Source of the DNA: Nocardiopsis alba DSM 43377
GTDB taxonomy: Bacteria; Actinomycetota; Actinomycetes; Streptosporangiales; Streptosporangiaceae
Length of the DNA: 64,000 nt
NCBI RefSeq assembly: GCF_000341225.1
Contig: NZ_ANAC01000012.1
Span: 186,001-250,000, forward strand
Reading direction: 5' to 3'
The stretch's first letter is position 1; every line of letters begins with the position of its first letter. Below are positions 1 to 7,721 of this stretch, one piece after another. The position numbers and the translations under genes are program-made. The notes under the pieces are model-generated. The model saw only the letters and a program-made list of their open reading frames with translations. It did no database searches and was not told the origin of the DNA.

Positions 1-49
1 GGATCCCACGAAACCCTCTGATTTCAACCGTTCTATGGAAAAGCCTATA

Positions 50-76
50 TTGACCCCCACATGGGGCGGGTATATC
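50..76 (+). promoter_or_regulatory. Possible promoter of the dimethylargininase gene
   Basis: A TTGACC hexamer at 50-55 is followed 15 bases later by TATATC at 71-76, inside an A+T-rich stretch that is unusual for this genome. It lies about 90 bases upstream of the chosen start at 164. The spacing is short of the ideal 17, so TATCCC two bases downstream is an alternative -10. The assignment is by eye only. Confidence 0.4.
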
Positions 77-163
77 CCTTTTATCCCCCGGGAACGCGGT
101 GCGCTCGAAACCCGGACCACCGCGGGCCGTCCGGCCTCCGGGGTACCTCGATGGGGAGGTTCC

Positions 164-1003
164 ATGGTTCGACCCGAGGACACGTCGAGGGTGGGCGGCC
201 CCCGGCACTACCTGATGTGCCGTCCCACCCACTTCGCGGTGGAGTACGCGATCAACCCCTGGATGGACCCGGCCGTGGGCGTGGACCGCGCACGCGCCAT
301 CCGTCAATGGGAGGGACTCAGGGAACTGTACCGATCCCTGGGGCACCGTGTGAGCGAGATCGAGCCGATAGAGGGTCTACCCGACATGGTCTTCGCCGCC
401 AACGGGGCCCTGGTCGTGGAGGGACGTGTCTACGGCGCGCGGTTCGCCGGGGCCGAGCGCACCCCCGAAGGCCCCGCCTATCTCGACTGGTTCCGTCAGG
501 CCGGCTACACCGAGATCAAGGAGCCCAAACACGTCAACGAGGGCGAGGGCGACTTCATCACCCTCGACGACGTCATCCTGGCCGGCACCGGCTTCCGTAC
601 CGAGGCGGCCGCCCACCAGGAGGCCGAACGCCTCCTGGACCGGCCCGTCGTCACCCTGCAACTGATCGACCCGCGCTTCTACCACCTGGACACCGCCCTG
701 TTCGCCCTCTCCGGCGACCGGGTGGCCTACTACCCCGGCGCCTTCTCCGAAGGGAGCCGACGAGTCCTGCGCGCCCTCTACCCCGACGCGCTCCTGGCGA
801 CCGAGGAGGACGCCGCCGTGCTCGGTCTCAACGCGGTCTGCGACGGCGAGAACGTGGTGATCGCCGCCGAGGCCGAGGCCCTCGCCGACCGGCTGCGCGC
901 CCTGGGGTACACCGTGCACCCGGTCGAACTCGACGAGCTCCGTAAGGCCGGCGGCGGGGCCAAGTGCTGCACCCTCGAACTGCGGGACACGCCCCTGGAC
1001 TGA
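164..1003 (+). CDS. Dimethylargininase (N(G),N(G)-dimethylarginine dimethylaminohydrolase)
   Basis: A 279-residue enzyme of the amidinotransferase/DDAH fold, predicted to be cytosolic. It should hydrolyse methylated arginines to citrulline and an amine. The three catalytic landmarks of the family are visible: an acidic EGEGDF segment in the middle, a histidine in FYHLDTALF, and the nucleophilic cysteine near the C-terminus in GGAKCCTLEL. I chose ATG at 164 because GGGGAGG at 153-159 sits just upstream and the length then matches the family; the frame stays open back to 35, but that part lies across the likely promoter. It stands alone, followed by a strong hairpin. A close relative such as arginine deiminase is less likely because the protein is too short. 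Confidence 0.85.
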   Translation: MVRPEDTSRVGGPRHYLMCRPTHFAVEYAINPWMDPAVGVDRARAIRQWEGLRELYRSLGHRVSEIEPIEGLPDMVFAANGALVVEGRVYGARFAGAERTPEGPAYLDWFRQAGYTEIKEPKHVNEGEGDFITLDDVILAGTGFRTEAAAHQEAERLLDRPVVTLQLIDPRFYHLDTALFALSGDRVAYYPGAFSEGSRRVLRALYPDALLATEEDAAVLGLNAVCDGENVVIAAEAEALADRLRALGYTVHPVELDELRKAGGGAKCCTLELRDTPLD

Positions 1004-1008
1004 GTGAC

Positions 1009-1042
1009 GGTCGGGCGGGTTCTCCGAGGAGCCCGCCCGACC
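1009..1042 (+). terminator. Hairpin terminator after dimethylargininase
   Basis: A perfect 11-bp stem pairs GGTCGGGCGGG at 1009-1019 with CCCGCCCGACC at 1032-1042, starting six bases after the stop codon. There is no U-run, which is common for actinomycete terminators. Confidence 0.7.
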
Positions 1043-1191
1043 ACGATGTGTGATGGGACACGCTCCGGATCCCCCTTCCGGGCGGCCCCACAGGTCACGT
1101 ACACGCCCCTTCCCCGGCTCCGGCGCGGGCGGCCGAAACGAGGGCCGAGAGACCCTGGTCCCGGTCGACGATCCCGTTAGGCTCTGGACGC

Positions 1192-1812
1192 GTGAAGACC
1201 AGACAGCGCGGGCTCCCGCGCAGGATCCGGGAACAGCAACTGATCGACGCCGCGGTCACGGCGTTCGCCCGGGGCGACTACCACACGGTCAGCGTGGAGG
1301 AGATCGCGGCGGCCGCGGGAACGTCGAAACCGACGGCCTACCACTACCTGGGTTCCAAACAGAAGATCTTCGCCGCCTGCGTGAACCGCGAGGTCGAACG
1401 TCTCGTCGCCGCGGTCCGCGCCGCCGTGCGCGACCCGGAGGCCGAGGACCCCGATCCGCTGCGGCGCGGTATCCGGGCCTTCTACGCCTTCGTGGTGGCC
1501 AACGGGGAGAGCTGGACCGTCCTGTACCGGAGGGCGGCCGCGCAGGGCCCGCCCTTCGAGGAGGAGACCGTCCGCATGCGCGACCGCGTCATCGACGAGG
1601 TGACCGCCCTCATCACCGAGTGCGTCCTCGACGACCACGACGGTCCGGCCCCGCGCGACGTCCGACTGCTCGCCCGGGTGACCGTGAGCACCGCCGACGC
1701 CTTTGCCGACTGGCTGCTCGACCACCCGGACGAGACCCCCGACACGATGGCCGGGCACGTCACCGAGCTGACCCGGGCCCACCTGCGCTCACTCGCCCCC
1801 GTCCGGGCGTGA
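1192..1812 (+). CDS. TetR/AcrR-family transcriptional regulator
   Basis: A 206-residue protein with an N-terminal TetR helix-turn-helix (about residues 12-58; SVEEIAAAAGTSKPTAYHYLGSKQKIF is the recognition region) and a helical ligand-binding C-terminal domain. Members repress nearby genes until a small molecule binds; the ligand cannot be told from sequence. The start is GTG at 1192. A TAGGCT box at 1178-1183 ends eight bases before it, so the transcript is probably leaderless. It lies between the dimethylargininase (same strand, upstream) and the convergent agmatinase, so the target is not obvious from context. Confidence 0.85.
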   Translation: MKTRQRGLPRRIREQQLIDAAVTAFARGDYHTVSVEEIAAAAGTSKPTAYHYLGSKQKIFAACVNREVERLVAAVRAAVRDPEAEDPDPLRRGIRAFYAFVVANGESWTVLYRRAAAQGPPFEEETVRMRDRVIDEVTALITECVLDDHDGPAPRDVRLLARVTVSTADAFADWLLDHPDETPDTMAGHVTELTRAHLRSLAPVRA

Positions 1813-1840
1813 ACGAGGCCCGGCCCGGGCCGCTCGGCGC

Positions 1841-2800
1841 TCAGCCCTCCGAACGCCGCCGGTGGTTCAGGGCCAGCAGGGAGACCAGGTCGTAGGCGAC
1901 GTGGGAGGCGGCGGTGGAGGTGATCTGCGCGTGGTCGTAGGCCGGGGCGACCTCCACCACGTCGGCGCCGACCAGGTTCAGATCGGCCAGCCCGCGCAGG
2001 ATCTCCAGCAGCTCACGGCTGGTCAGACCGCCGGCCTCGGGGGTGCCGGTGCCCGGGGCGTGGGCCGGGTCCAGGACGTCGATGTCCACCGAGACGTACA
2101 GCGGACGGTTCCCGATGCGCTGACGCAGCGCGTCGGCGATCTCGTCCACGCCCTTGCGCAGGACGTCGGCGGCGGTGACGATGCCGAAGCCGAAGCGGCG
2201 GTCGTCCTCCAGGTCGCGCTTGCCGTACAGCGGACCCCGCGTGCCCACGTGCGCGATGGCCTCGGTGTCGAGGATGCCCTCCTCCACCGCGCGACGGAAG
2301 GGCGTGCCGTGGGTGTAGGGCTCGCCGAAGTAGGTGTCCCAGGTGTCCAGGTGGGCGTCGAAGTGCAGCATCGCGATCGGGCCGTGCTTCCGGTACAGGG
2401 AGCGCAGCAGCGGCAGCGCGATCGTGTGGTCGCCGCCCAGGGTGACCAGGCGGGTCCCGGCCTCGACGAACTTCGAGGCGCCCTGGTCCAGGGTCTCCAC
2501 CGCGTCCCCGATGGAGAACGGGTTCACGGCGATGTCGCCGCCGTCCACCACCTGGAGGCGCTCGAACGGGGCCACGTCCAGACCCGGGTGGTAGGGGCGC
2601 AGCAGTCGGCTGGCCTCGCGGATCGCCGAGGGGCCGAAACGGGCGCCGGGACGGTAGGACACACCGGTGTCGAAGGGGACGCCGACCACGGCGATGTCGG
2701 CGTGCTCGACCTGGTCGATACGGGGCAGGCGCGCGAAGGTCGCCGGGCCCGCGAAACGCGGAACGAGGCTGGAGTCGGTGGGGCCGATCGGTGCGTTCAT
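1841..2800 (-). CDS. speB: Agmatinase / ureohydrolase family enzyme
   Basis: A 319-residue ureohydrolase, the usual family length. It carries the binuclear manganese ligands of the arginase superfamily: GGDHT at 122-126, DAHLDTWD at 148-155 and SVDIDVLDP at 237-245. Members hydrolyse agmatine or guanidino acids such as 4-guanidinobutyrate to urea plus an amine. The divergent PucR-type regulator at 3203 is its likely controller, which suggests a role in guanidino-compound catabolism for nitrogen rather than constitutive polyamine synthesis. AGGAA about nine bases upstream supports the ATG. A 225-bp element with inverted ends stops 54 bases upstream of the start. Guanidinobutyrase is an equally good name; the substrate is not decided by sequence. 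Confidence 0.85.
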   Translation of the reverse strand: MNAPIGPTDSSLVPRFAGPATFARLPRIDQVEHADIAVVGVPFDTGVSYRPGARFGPSAIREASRLLRPYHPGLDVAPFERLQVVDGGDIAVNPFSIGDAVETLDQGASKFVEAGTRLVTLGGDHTIALPLLRSLYRKHGPIAMLHFDAHLDTWDTYFGEPYTHGTPFRRAVEEGILDTEAIAHVGTRGPLYGKRDLEDDRRFGFGIVTAADVLRKGVDEIADALRQRIGNRPLYVSVDIDVLDPAHAPGTGTPEAGGLTSRELLEILRGLADLNLVGADVVEVAPAYDHAQITSTAASHVAYDLVSLLALNHRRRSEG

Positions 2801-2854
2801 GGATCCGTTCCTGTTCGTCGGTCTCGTCTGACGTGGTGCCGGTGGTCCTCGGTC

Positions 2855-3079
2855 GTGTTTTTTGGATCATTACGCGCTCGCGTGGCCAGGCTTCCTCTCG
2901 CGGCGCCGACGTCGCTCGGACAGCCGAACCCGGGCGGGCCCCCGCTGTGCGATCCTGCGGAGCTCGCGTAGCAGGGCACAGTAGGGGCAGCTTCGCTCGT
3001 CGTCTGGCGAGAGATCACCTGGCGGCCGCTCGCCACGGATCGGCTCCGCCGATGCCGAGCGAAAGCATCCAAAAAACAC
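2855..3079 (-). mobile_element. MITE-like 225-bp element with 13-bp perfect terminal inverted repeats
   Basis: GTGTTTTTTGGAT at 2855-2867 is exactly repeated in inverse orientation at 3067-3079. The match continues inward to 18 of 21 positions. On the minus strand the whole interior reads as one open frame of 69 codons, from the GTG in one terminal repeat to a TAA at 2870-2872 beside the other; the product has a CPYC motif and an Arg-rich C-terminal half but resembles nothing I recognise. The immediate flanks share only a TC dinucleotide, so a target duplication is not demonstrated. It lies between agmatinase and its divergent regulator and may have replaced part of the control region. A pair of distant regulatory sites is the alternative reading. 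Confidence 0.45.
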
Positions 3080-3162
3080 TCCCTCGTCACGGCGGCCTGG
3101 CCAGAGTAGGTATTCGGTAGCCTCGACTCCAATGGTCGAATCGCACTATGAGAACTCCCTGA

Positions 3163-3179
3163 CTGGACGAATCGTCCAG
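3163..3179. promoter_or_regulatory. 17-bp perfect palindrome, likely operator of the PucR-type regulator
   Basis: CTGGACGAATCGTCCAG is a perfect inverted repeat with a single central base, ending 23 bases before the GTG of the regulator at 3203. Position and symmetry suggest autoregulation and possibly control of the divergent agmatinase. The 2801-3202 gap otherwise holds the inverted-repeat element and no gene. Confidence 0.55.
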
Positions 3180-3202
3180 AAGGGGAAGGAGGGGGCGGCC
3201 TC

Positions 3203-4855
3203 GTGAACACGGACCGGAGCGACGTCCACCACGTGCTCTTGAGCGAGATCGTGGGCCGCCGCGACCTCGACCTGACCCTCGTCGTGGCCGCGGGGGACCC
3301 GCCCATCACCTGGGCCACCGCCAGCGAGCTGGTCGAGCCGGCCGTCTACCTGCGCGGGGGAGAACTGCTGCTCACCGCCGGGGTCAACCTCCCCGAGACC
3401 GTGGAGGGGACCCGCGACTACGTCGCCTCGCTGGTCTCCGTCGGGGTCGGTGCCCTGGGCTTCGGGGTCGCGCCCGTGCACGAGGCCGTCCCCGAGCCTC
3501 TCGTCGACCAGTGCAGGGAACAAGGACTGCCGCTGCTCCGGATCCCCCGGACCACCTCCTTCTCCGCGGTCGGCCGTGCGGTGGGGGAGGAGTTGTCCGA
3601 ACGCCACCTGCGGGTCCTGCGCGGGATCAGCGAGTCGCATCAGGCCCTGGCCCGCGCCGTCACCGCCCCCGACCCGGTGGAACGGCTGCTGAGGGTGCTG
3701 GCAGGGGCCCTCGGGGGCTGGGTGGTCCTGGCCCCCACCGGCCCCGACGCGCGCGTCCGTCGTACCGACGGCGCCCCCACGGCGTTCCCCGACGACCTGC
3801 GCTCCCTGATCGTCCGACTGACCACACCGGGCGGCCCGCGCAGCGCCAAGGCCGAACTGGGGGCCGACGAGGTCTTCCTGCACACGGTGGGCCCACCGCC
3901 CGAGGAACGGGGCGTGGTCATGGTGGGGCGTCCCACCCCGCTCGACATCACCGACCGCGCGGTCCTGCGCACCGCGACGGCCCTGCTCGAACTGCTCTTC
4001 CGTGCCGGCGGCGAGGGGCCGCCGGACCCGGCCCTGCCGCTGGTCGCGCTGCTGTTGGACGGCGGCCTCGACACTCGCTCCTCGACCGTCCTGGCCGGCC
4101 TCACCGACACACGCGCGCGTTCGGGGCACGACACCGCGCGACCGTCGACGGGGGAGCGGGGCACCGCCTACCGGGTGCTCCGGGCCTCGCCCGCCTCCGA
4201 CGGCGGGCCCGCCGCGGCGACCGATCCGACCTGGGGCACCCACCTGGTCGACCGGCCCGCCCCGGACGCCGCCGACGAGGTGGCGCGGGCGATCCTCTCC
4301 GATCGAGGCGCCCGGGCCCATCGTGAGCATCTGGACCTGCTCCGCTCCCAGGGGTGGGTCGGCGCCCTGAGCCCGGCGGTGGCCGCCGCGGAGCTGCCCG
4401 AAGCCGACCGCGACGCCGCCTCCCTCCTGGTCCGCGCCCGGGCCCTGGGAGAGCCGCTGCTGTACCCGACCGAGGGGGACGACCCCTTCGACGCCCTCCT
4501 GTCCTCGACCGAGGCCGCAAGGGCGGGCCGGGCGATCCTGGGGCCGCTCGCCCGGGACACGGACACGGCCCGCGCTCTGCGCGCCACCCTGCACGCCTGG
4601 CTCGCGCGCCACGGCAACTGGGACCGGACCGCCGGCGACCTCGGTGTGCACCGCAACAGCGTCCGCCACCGCATCGGGCGGATCGAACGCGACCTGGGGG
4701 TGGACCTGGCCGACCCCGAACATCGGATGCGCCTGTGGTTCGCCCTCACCCGCGGGCACGCGGGAGAACCCCCGGGGTCTGTGGCCGGTTCCGGCCACCC
4801 GAGCACGGGTTCCGACGGGCCTCCCCGAGGCCGGGACGCCCCTTCCGCCGGGTGA
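3203..4855 (+). CDS. PucR-family transcriptional regulator
   Basis: A 550-residue activator-type regulator. Residues about 10-125 form the PucR N-terminal sensory domain (typical YLRGGELLLTAG motif and the PLLRIP turn); a long variable middle follows; the C-terminal 60 residues are the PucR-type helix-turn-helix (NWDRTAGDLGVHRNSVRHRIGRIE). The family controls purine, amino-acid and other nitrogen catabolic genes. The GTG start at 3203 follows GGAAGGAGGGGG. It is divergent from the agmatinase gene, its probable target, and a 17-bp palindrome sits just upstream. A second PucR protein at 20619 governs the purine operon. The effector is unknown. Confidence 0.85.
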   Translation: MNTDRSDVHHVLLSEIVGRRDLDLTLVVAAGDPPITWATASELVEPAVYLRGGELLLTAGVNLPETVEGTRDYVASLVSVGVGALGFGVAPVHEAVPEPLVDQCREQGLPLLRIPRTTSFSAVGRAVGEELSERHLRVLRGISESHQALARAVTAPDPVERLLRVLAGALGGWVVLAPTGPDARVRRTDGAPTAFPDDLRSLIVRLTTPGGPRSAKAELGADEVFLHTVGPPPEERGVVMVGRPTPLDITDRAVLRTATALLELLFRAGGEGPPDPALPLVALLLDGGLDTRSSTVLAGLTDTRARSGHDTARPSTGERGTAYRVLRASPASDGGPAAATDPTWGTHLVDRPAPDAADEVARAILSDRGARAHREHLDLLRSQGWVGALSPAVAAAELPEADRDAASLLVRARALGEPLLYPTEGDDPFDALLSSTEAARAGRAILGPLARDTDTARALRATLHAWLARHGNWDRTAGDLGVHRNSVRHRIGRIERDLGVDLADPEHRMRLWFALTRGHAGEPPGSVAGSGHPSTGSDGPPRGRDAPSAG

Positions 4856-5073
4856 CCTGCGCCGGCCCGTTCCGGTCGGGGCGGGCGAAGCGGTTTCGGC
4901 GGACGGCGCATCGAACGACGTTCGGTCGGTCTCCAGGGATAATCATCGCGAGAATCGGAGGCTCAGGGCCGAAAAGGCTTCCGGAAAAAAGGCATCTCGC
5001 GGTTCCGTTGGTCCGGTCCCGCTCGAACCAGGAAACTGGGAACGCCACAGCCGACACGAGGTCTGGGGGCCAT

Positions 5074-6381
5074 ATGACGTTTCCTCCGCTGGACACGGCG
5101 CTGCCCTCCGGCGCCGACGCTCGCGAACACGCCGACCTGCTCCGTCGTGCCCACGACGCGCTTCTGTCGGGCCGGCCCGCGCCCGCCACGCTGCGGCCGG
5201 TGATCGAGGACTCCTGGCGGAGGATGCGAGGTTTCGGCATCGACCCCGATGGCGCCCCTCCGCCCAGGATGGCACCGCTGGACGAACTTCAACGACACCG
5301 CGAGTCCTCGCCCATCGCCGACGTCCTGCCCCTGATCCGCAGATCCCTGGTCTCGGTGGCCGATCAGGCCGACCACATCATGCTGGTGACCGATGCCGCC
5401 GGGCAGGTGCTCTGGCGGGAGGGCTCCCGCCGGATGCGTTCGGTCGGCGACCGGGTCGGTCTGGTCGAGGGCTCCTACTGGAACGAGGGCAGTACCGGGA
5501 CCAACGCCATCGGCACCGCCCTGGTGGTGGGACGCCCCGTCCAGATCTACTCCGCCGAACACTACGTGCGGAGCCTTCACACCCTCACCTGTGCCTGCGC
5601 GCCCGTCCATGACCCCCGGGACGGCAGACTGCTGGGCGCCATCGACGTCACCGGACCGGTCTCGACCGTCCACCCCTCCACCCTGGCCCTGGTCCACGCC
5701 GTGGCGCAGCTGGCCGAGACGCACCTCCAGGGCATCCACCACACCCACCTGGAACGGCTGCGCTCGGTGGCGGCCCCGCTGCTGGCCGGGATGGGCAGGC
5801 CGGCCCTGGTCGTGGACGACATGGGTTGGACCGCGACAGCGGTGCACATGGAACCGGTCAGACGGGTGCTGCTGCCCAAACACTGCGAGGCCGGGACCGT
5901 CTGGCTTCCCGCGCTGGGGGAGTGCGCCCTGGAACCGCTTCCGGGGGGCTGGCTGATCCGCCCCGGCCCCGAGGAGAAGGCCGGATCCACCTCGCTCACC
6001 CTCGACCTGAGCCGACCGGGGGCCTACTCGGTGACGGTCTCCGGTTCCAGCGGGGAATGGGTCCAGAACCTGTCGCCGCGTCACGCCGAGCTCCTCCTGC
6101 TCCTGGCCGCGCACCGGTCGGGGCGCTCGGGGGCCCAGCTGTCCCGGGATGTGTTCGGTTCGGAAGGGCACGTGGTCACGGTGCGCGCCGAGCTCTCCCG
6201 TATGCGGCGCAACCTGGGCGGGGTCGTCGAGAGTCGCCCCTACCGCTTCTCCGAGGAGGTGGCAGTACGGCTGGTGGGGCCGTCCTCGCCCCTGGACCTG
6301 CTGCCCGGATCCCTCGCCCCGGGCGTCCGGCGCCTGCGCGAGCGGACGTGCACGGCGGAGCTGTTCGATCGGGTGGGCTGA
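5074..6381 (+). CDS. GAF-domain transcriptional regulator with C-terminal winged-helix-like domain
   Basis: A 435-residue protein whose N-terminal half resembles the sensory part of AcoR-type regulators: the SWRRMRGFGIDP opening, then a GAF domain with the conserved NEGSTGTNAIGTAL and HTLTCACAPVHDP blocks (about residues 85-225). It has no AAA+ sigma-54 domain. The C-terminal ~90 residues (SPRHAELLLLLAAHRSG, then AQLSRDVFG and VRAELSRMRRNLG) look like a winged-helix DNA-binding unit. The ATG at 5074 is preceded by GGGGG. It is separated from the PucR gene by 218 bases. Such proteins commonly respond to small organic substrates, often controlling dehydrogenase genes; none lies alongside, so the target is unknown. 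Confidence 0.7.
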   Translation: MTFPPLDTALPSGADAREHADLLRRAHDALLSGRPAPATLRPVIEDSWRRMRGFGIDPDGAPPPRMAPLDELQRHRESSPIADVLPLIRRSLVSVADQADHIMLVTDAAGQVLWREGSRRMRSVGDRVGLVEGSYWNEGSTGTNAIGTALVVGRPVQIYSAEHYVRSLHTLTCACAPVHDPRDGRLLGAIDVTGPVSTVHPSTLALVHAVAQLAETHLQGIHHTHLERLRSVAAPLLAGMGRPALVVDDMGWTATAVHMEPVRRVLLPKHCEAGTVWLPALGECALEPLPGGWLIRPGPEEKAGSTSLTLDLSRPGAYSVTVSGSSGEWVQNLSPRHAELLLLLAAHRSGRSGAQLSRDVFGSEGHVVTVRAELSRMRRNLGGVVESRPYRFSEEVAVRLVGPSSPLDLLPGSLAPGVRRLRERTCTAELFDRVG

Positions 6382-6506
6382 GGGCCGCGCAACCTGTTGC
6401 AACCGTTGCCCTCCCCGCGGCCATGGGGTCAACTGGTTCCAGCGCGGCCCGCACACCGGCGCCGGCCTCCGGGCGAGAGAGGGCACGGTGGTCATCGCCG
6501 GTGCGG

Positions 6507-6563
6507 GGCGCGTCCGTGTCCTACGGGCCTTGAGGGGGGTACGGGGGCGAGGACGGACGCGCC
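6507..6563. terminator. Long inverted repeat between convergent genes
   Basis: GGCGCGTCCGT at 6507-6517 pairs exactly with ACGGACGCGCC at 6553-6563 around a 35-base loop. It lies in the convergent gap after the GAF regulator and could serve as its terminator. Confidence 0.4.
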
Positions 6564-6620
6564 GAAGGTCCGGCTCCGGGAGGTTCGGGGGATCCTCCGG
6601 GGCCACGCGCACGACACGGC

Positions 6621-6654
6621 CCGGCCCGGGGACGCCACATCGTCTCCGGGCCGG
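6621..6654 (-). terminator. Hairpin terminator of the lipoprotein gene
   Basis: CCGGCCCGG at 6621-6629 pairs with CCGGGCCGG at 6646-6654, with an inner GAC/GTC pairing extending the stem past one mismatch. It lies 18 bases beyond the stop codon of the minus-strand lipoprotein gene. Confidence 0.6.
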
Positions 6655-6672
6655 ACCGCCGTCGGGGGTGGT

Positions 6673-7281
6673 TCATCCACCGTTCCCCTCGGCCTTGTCG
6701 GGTGGTGTGTCCCCCTCGGGCGGGACGTCCCCCGGAGAATCGGCGGCCTCGGGCGAGCACTGGAAACAGTCCATGGTGAACAGTTCCTCGCCGTCCACGA
6801 CCCCGAGGAAGTCGCCGCGCAGACTGTCGTCGCCCTCGCCGCGTTCGGCCAGGGCGTTCACGAGCAGGCTCCCCTCGAAGCGGAGCTGTTCGCCCTCACG
6901 TCCCCGGCCGGTGCAGACCACCCGTAGGCGTTCCTCGCCGTCCTCGTCTTCGAGGACGCTCTCGCCCGCGGTCAGTGGCTCGTTCGAGACCGTGGCGTCG
7001 GGCTCCTCCAGTGGTCCGGGCGCCGACGAGGTCTCCTCGGAAGGGGAGCCCGAGGGTGTGGAGCAGACGAGGGAGCCCTCCACGGGGTGGCCCTTGCGGG
7101 CGAAGGCCCGCTCCGCCCCGGGGCGCAGGACCGACACCGAGAGGGCGTCGGCGGCCTTGGTCAGTTCCAGCCGGGCGGCGTCGATCTCCTGCTCGGTGGG
7201 CCCGGCGGGGGCGCACGAGGCGAGTGCTCCGCACAGGAGCAGTGCCAGCGAGGCGGCGGCGGTGGTCGAGTGGACTCTCAA
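6673..7281 (-). CDS. Putative secreted lipoprotein
   Basis: A 202-residue protein with a short basic N-terminus, a hydrophobic stretch and the lipobox LASC, placing the lipidated cysteine at residue 23 and the protein on the outer face of the membrane. I chose TTG at 7281 because GGAGGA ends three bases upstream and because it puts the signal peptide at the very N-terminus; the frame continues upstream but without a plausible start. The mature part is acidic, rich in Pro, Glu and Ser, and has four further cysteines (VCST, VVCTG, CFQC) that could form disulfides. The C-terminal tail is Pro/Glu/Asp-rich and probably disordered. I recognise no family. It is divergent from the aminotransferase gene across a 440-bp gap. 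Confidence 0.65.
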   Translation of the reverse strand: MRVHSTTAAASLALLLCGALASCAPAGPTEQEIDAARLELTKAADALSVSVLRPGAERAFARKGHPVEGSLVCSTPSGSPSEETSSAPGPLEEPDATVSNEPLTAGESVLEDEDGEERLRVVCTGRGREGEQLRFEGSLLVNALAERGEGDDSLRGDFLGVVDGEELFTMDCFQCSPEAADSPGDVPPEGDTPPDKAEGNGG

Positions 7282-7541
7282 GGGTCCTCCTCCGGTTCGG
7301 TGGCGCCCCCGTCCCCGGGCGCGCTGATCCACCGCACCAATGTCTCCGATGTACATAAGGTAACCAATGTCCAACTAAGAGTGTTCGAGTGAAAAGTGCG
7401 TCATGTTCTGGTCACCCGCCTGTGAGTCGCGCCACTCTCATGGGTATCGTCTCCGTCACCGAGCGCGACACCCGGTGTGCGCGGGACGGTGCGGCGGGGC
7501 CGCGTAAGCCCTGCTGGGGCGCGTTCACACGGGCACTGGGC

Positions 7542-7671
7542 TAGACTCGGGACATTTCCGAACCGCGTTCGATGGTTCGTACAAGACCCGACCGAATCAC
7601 CCGGAGTCACTCGTGGCCCGCGTGAACCAGGGGCCACGAATCGGCGTCGAACCAGGAACCGACGAGGTTCC
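7542..7671 (+). promoter_or_regulatory. Promoter -10 box and structured leader of the aminotransferase gene
   Basis: A TAGACT box at 7542-7547 implies a transcript start near 7554 and a leader of about 165 bases. The leader contains two hairpins: CGTGGCCC at 7612-7619 with GGGCCACG at 7631-7638, and GGAACC at 7655-7660 with GGTTCC at 7666-7671, followed by the GGAGG ribosome site at 7711. No riboswitch family is recognised. The rest of the 440-bp gap (7282-7721) holds no gene I can support. Confidence 0.4.
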
Positions 7672-7721
7672 CGGAACGACCCGGTGACCCCACAAGACCG
7701 TCCTTCCTTCGGAGGTGGACC

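Noticed and set aside
2855-3079. The 69-codon frame inside the inverted-repeat element as an ordinary gene
   Set aside because: Its start lies in the terminal repeat with no ribosome site and the product matches nothing known; recorded as part of the element instead.
3146-4798. Long open frame antisense to the PucR gene
   Set aside because: High-GC coding DNA keeps antisense frames open; the product is low-complexity and Gly/Arg-rich with no family pattern.
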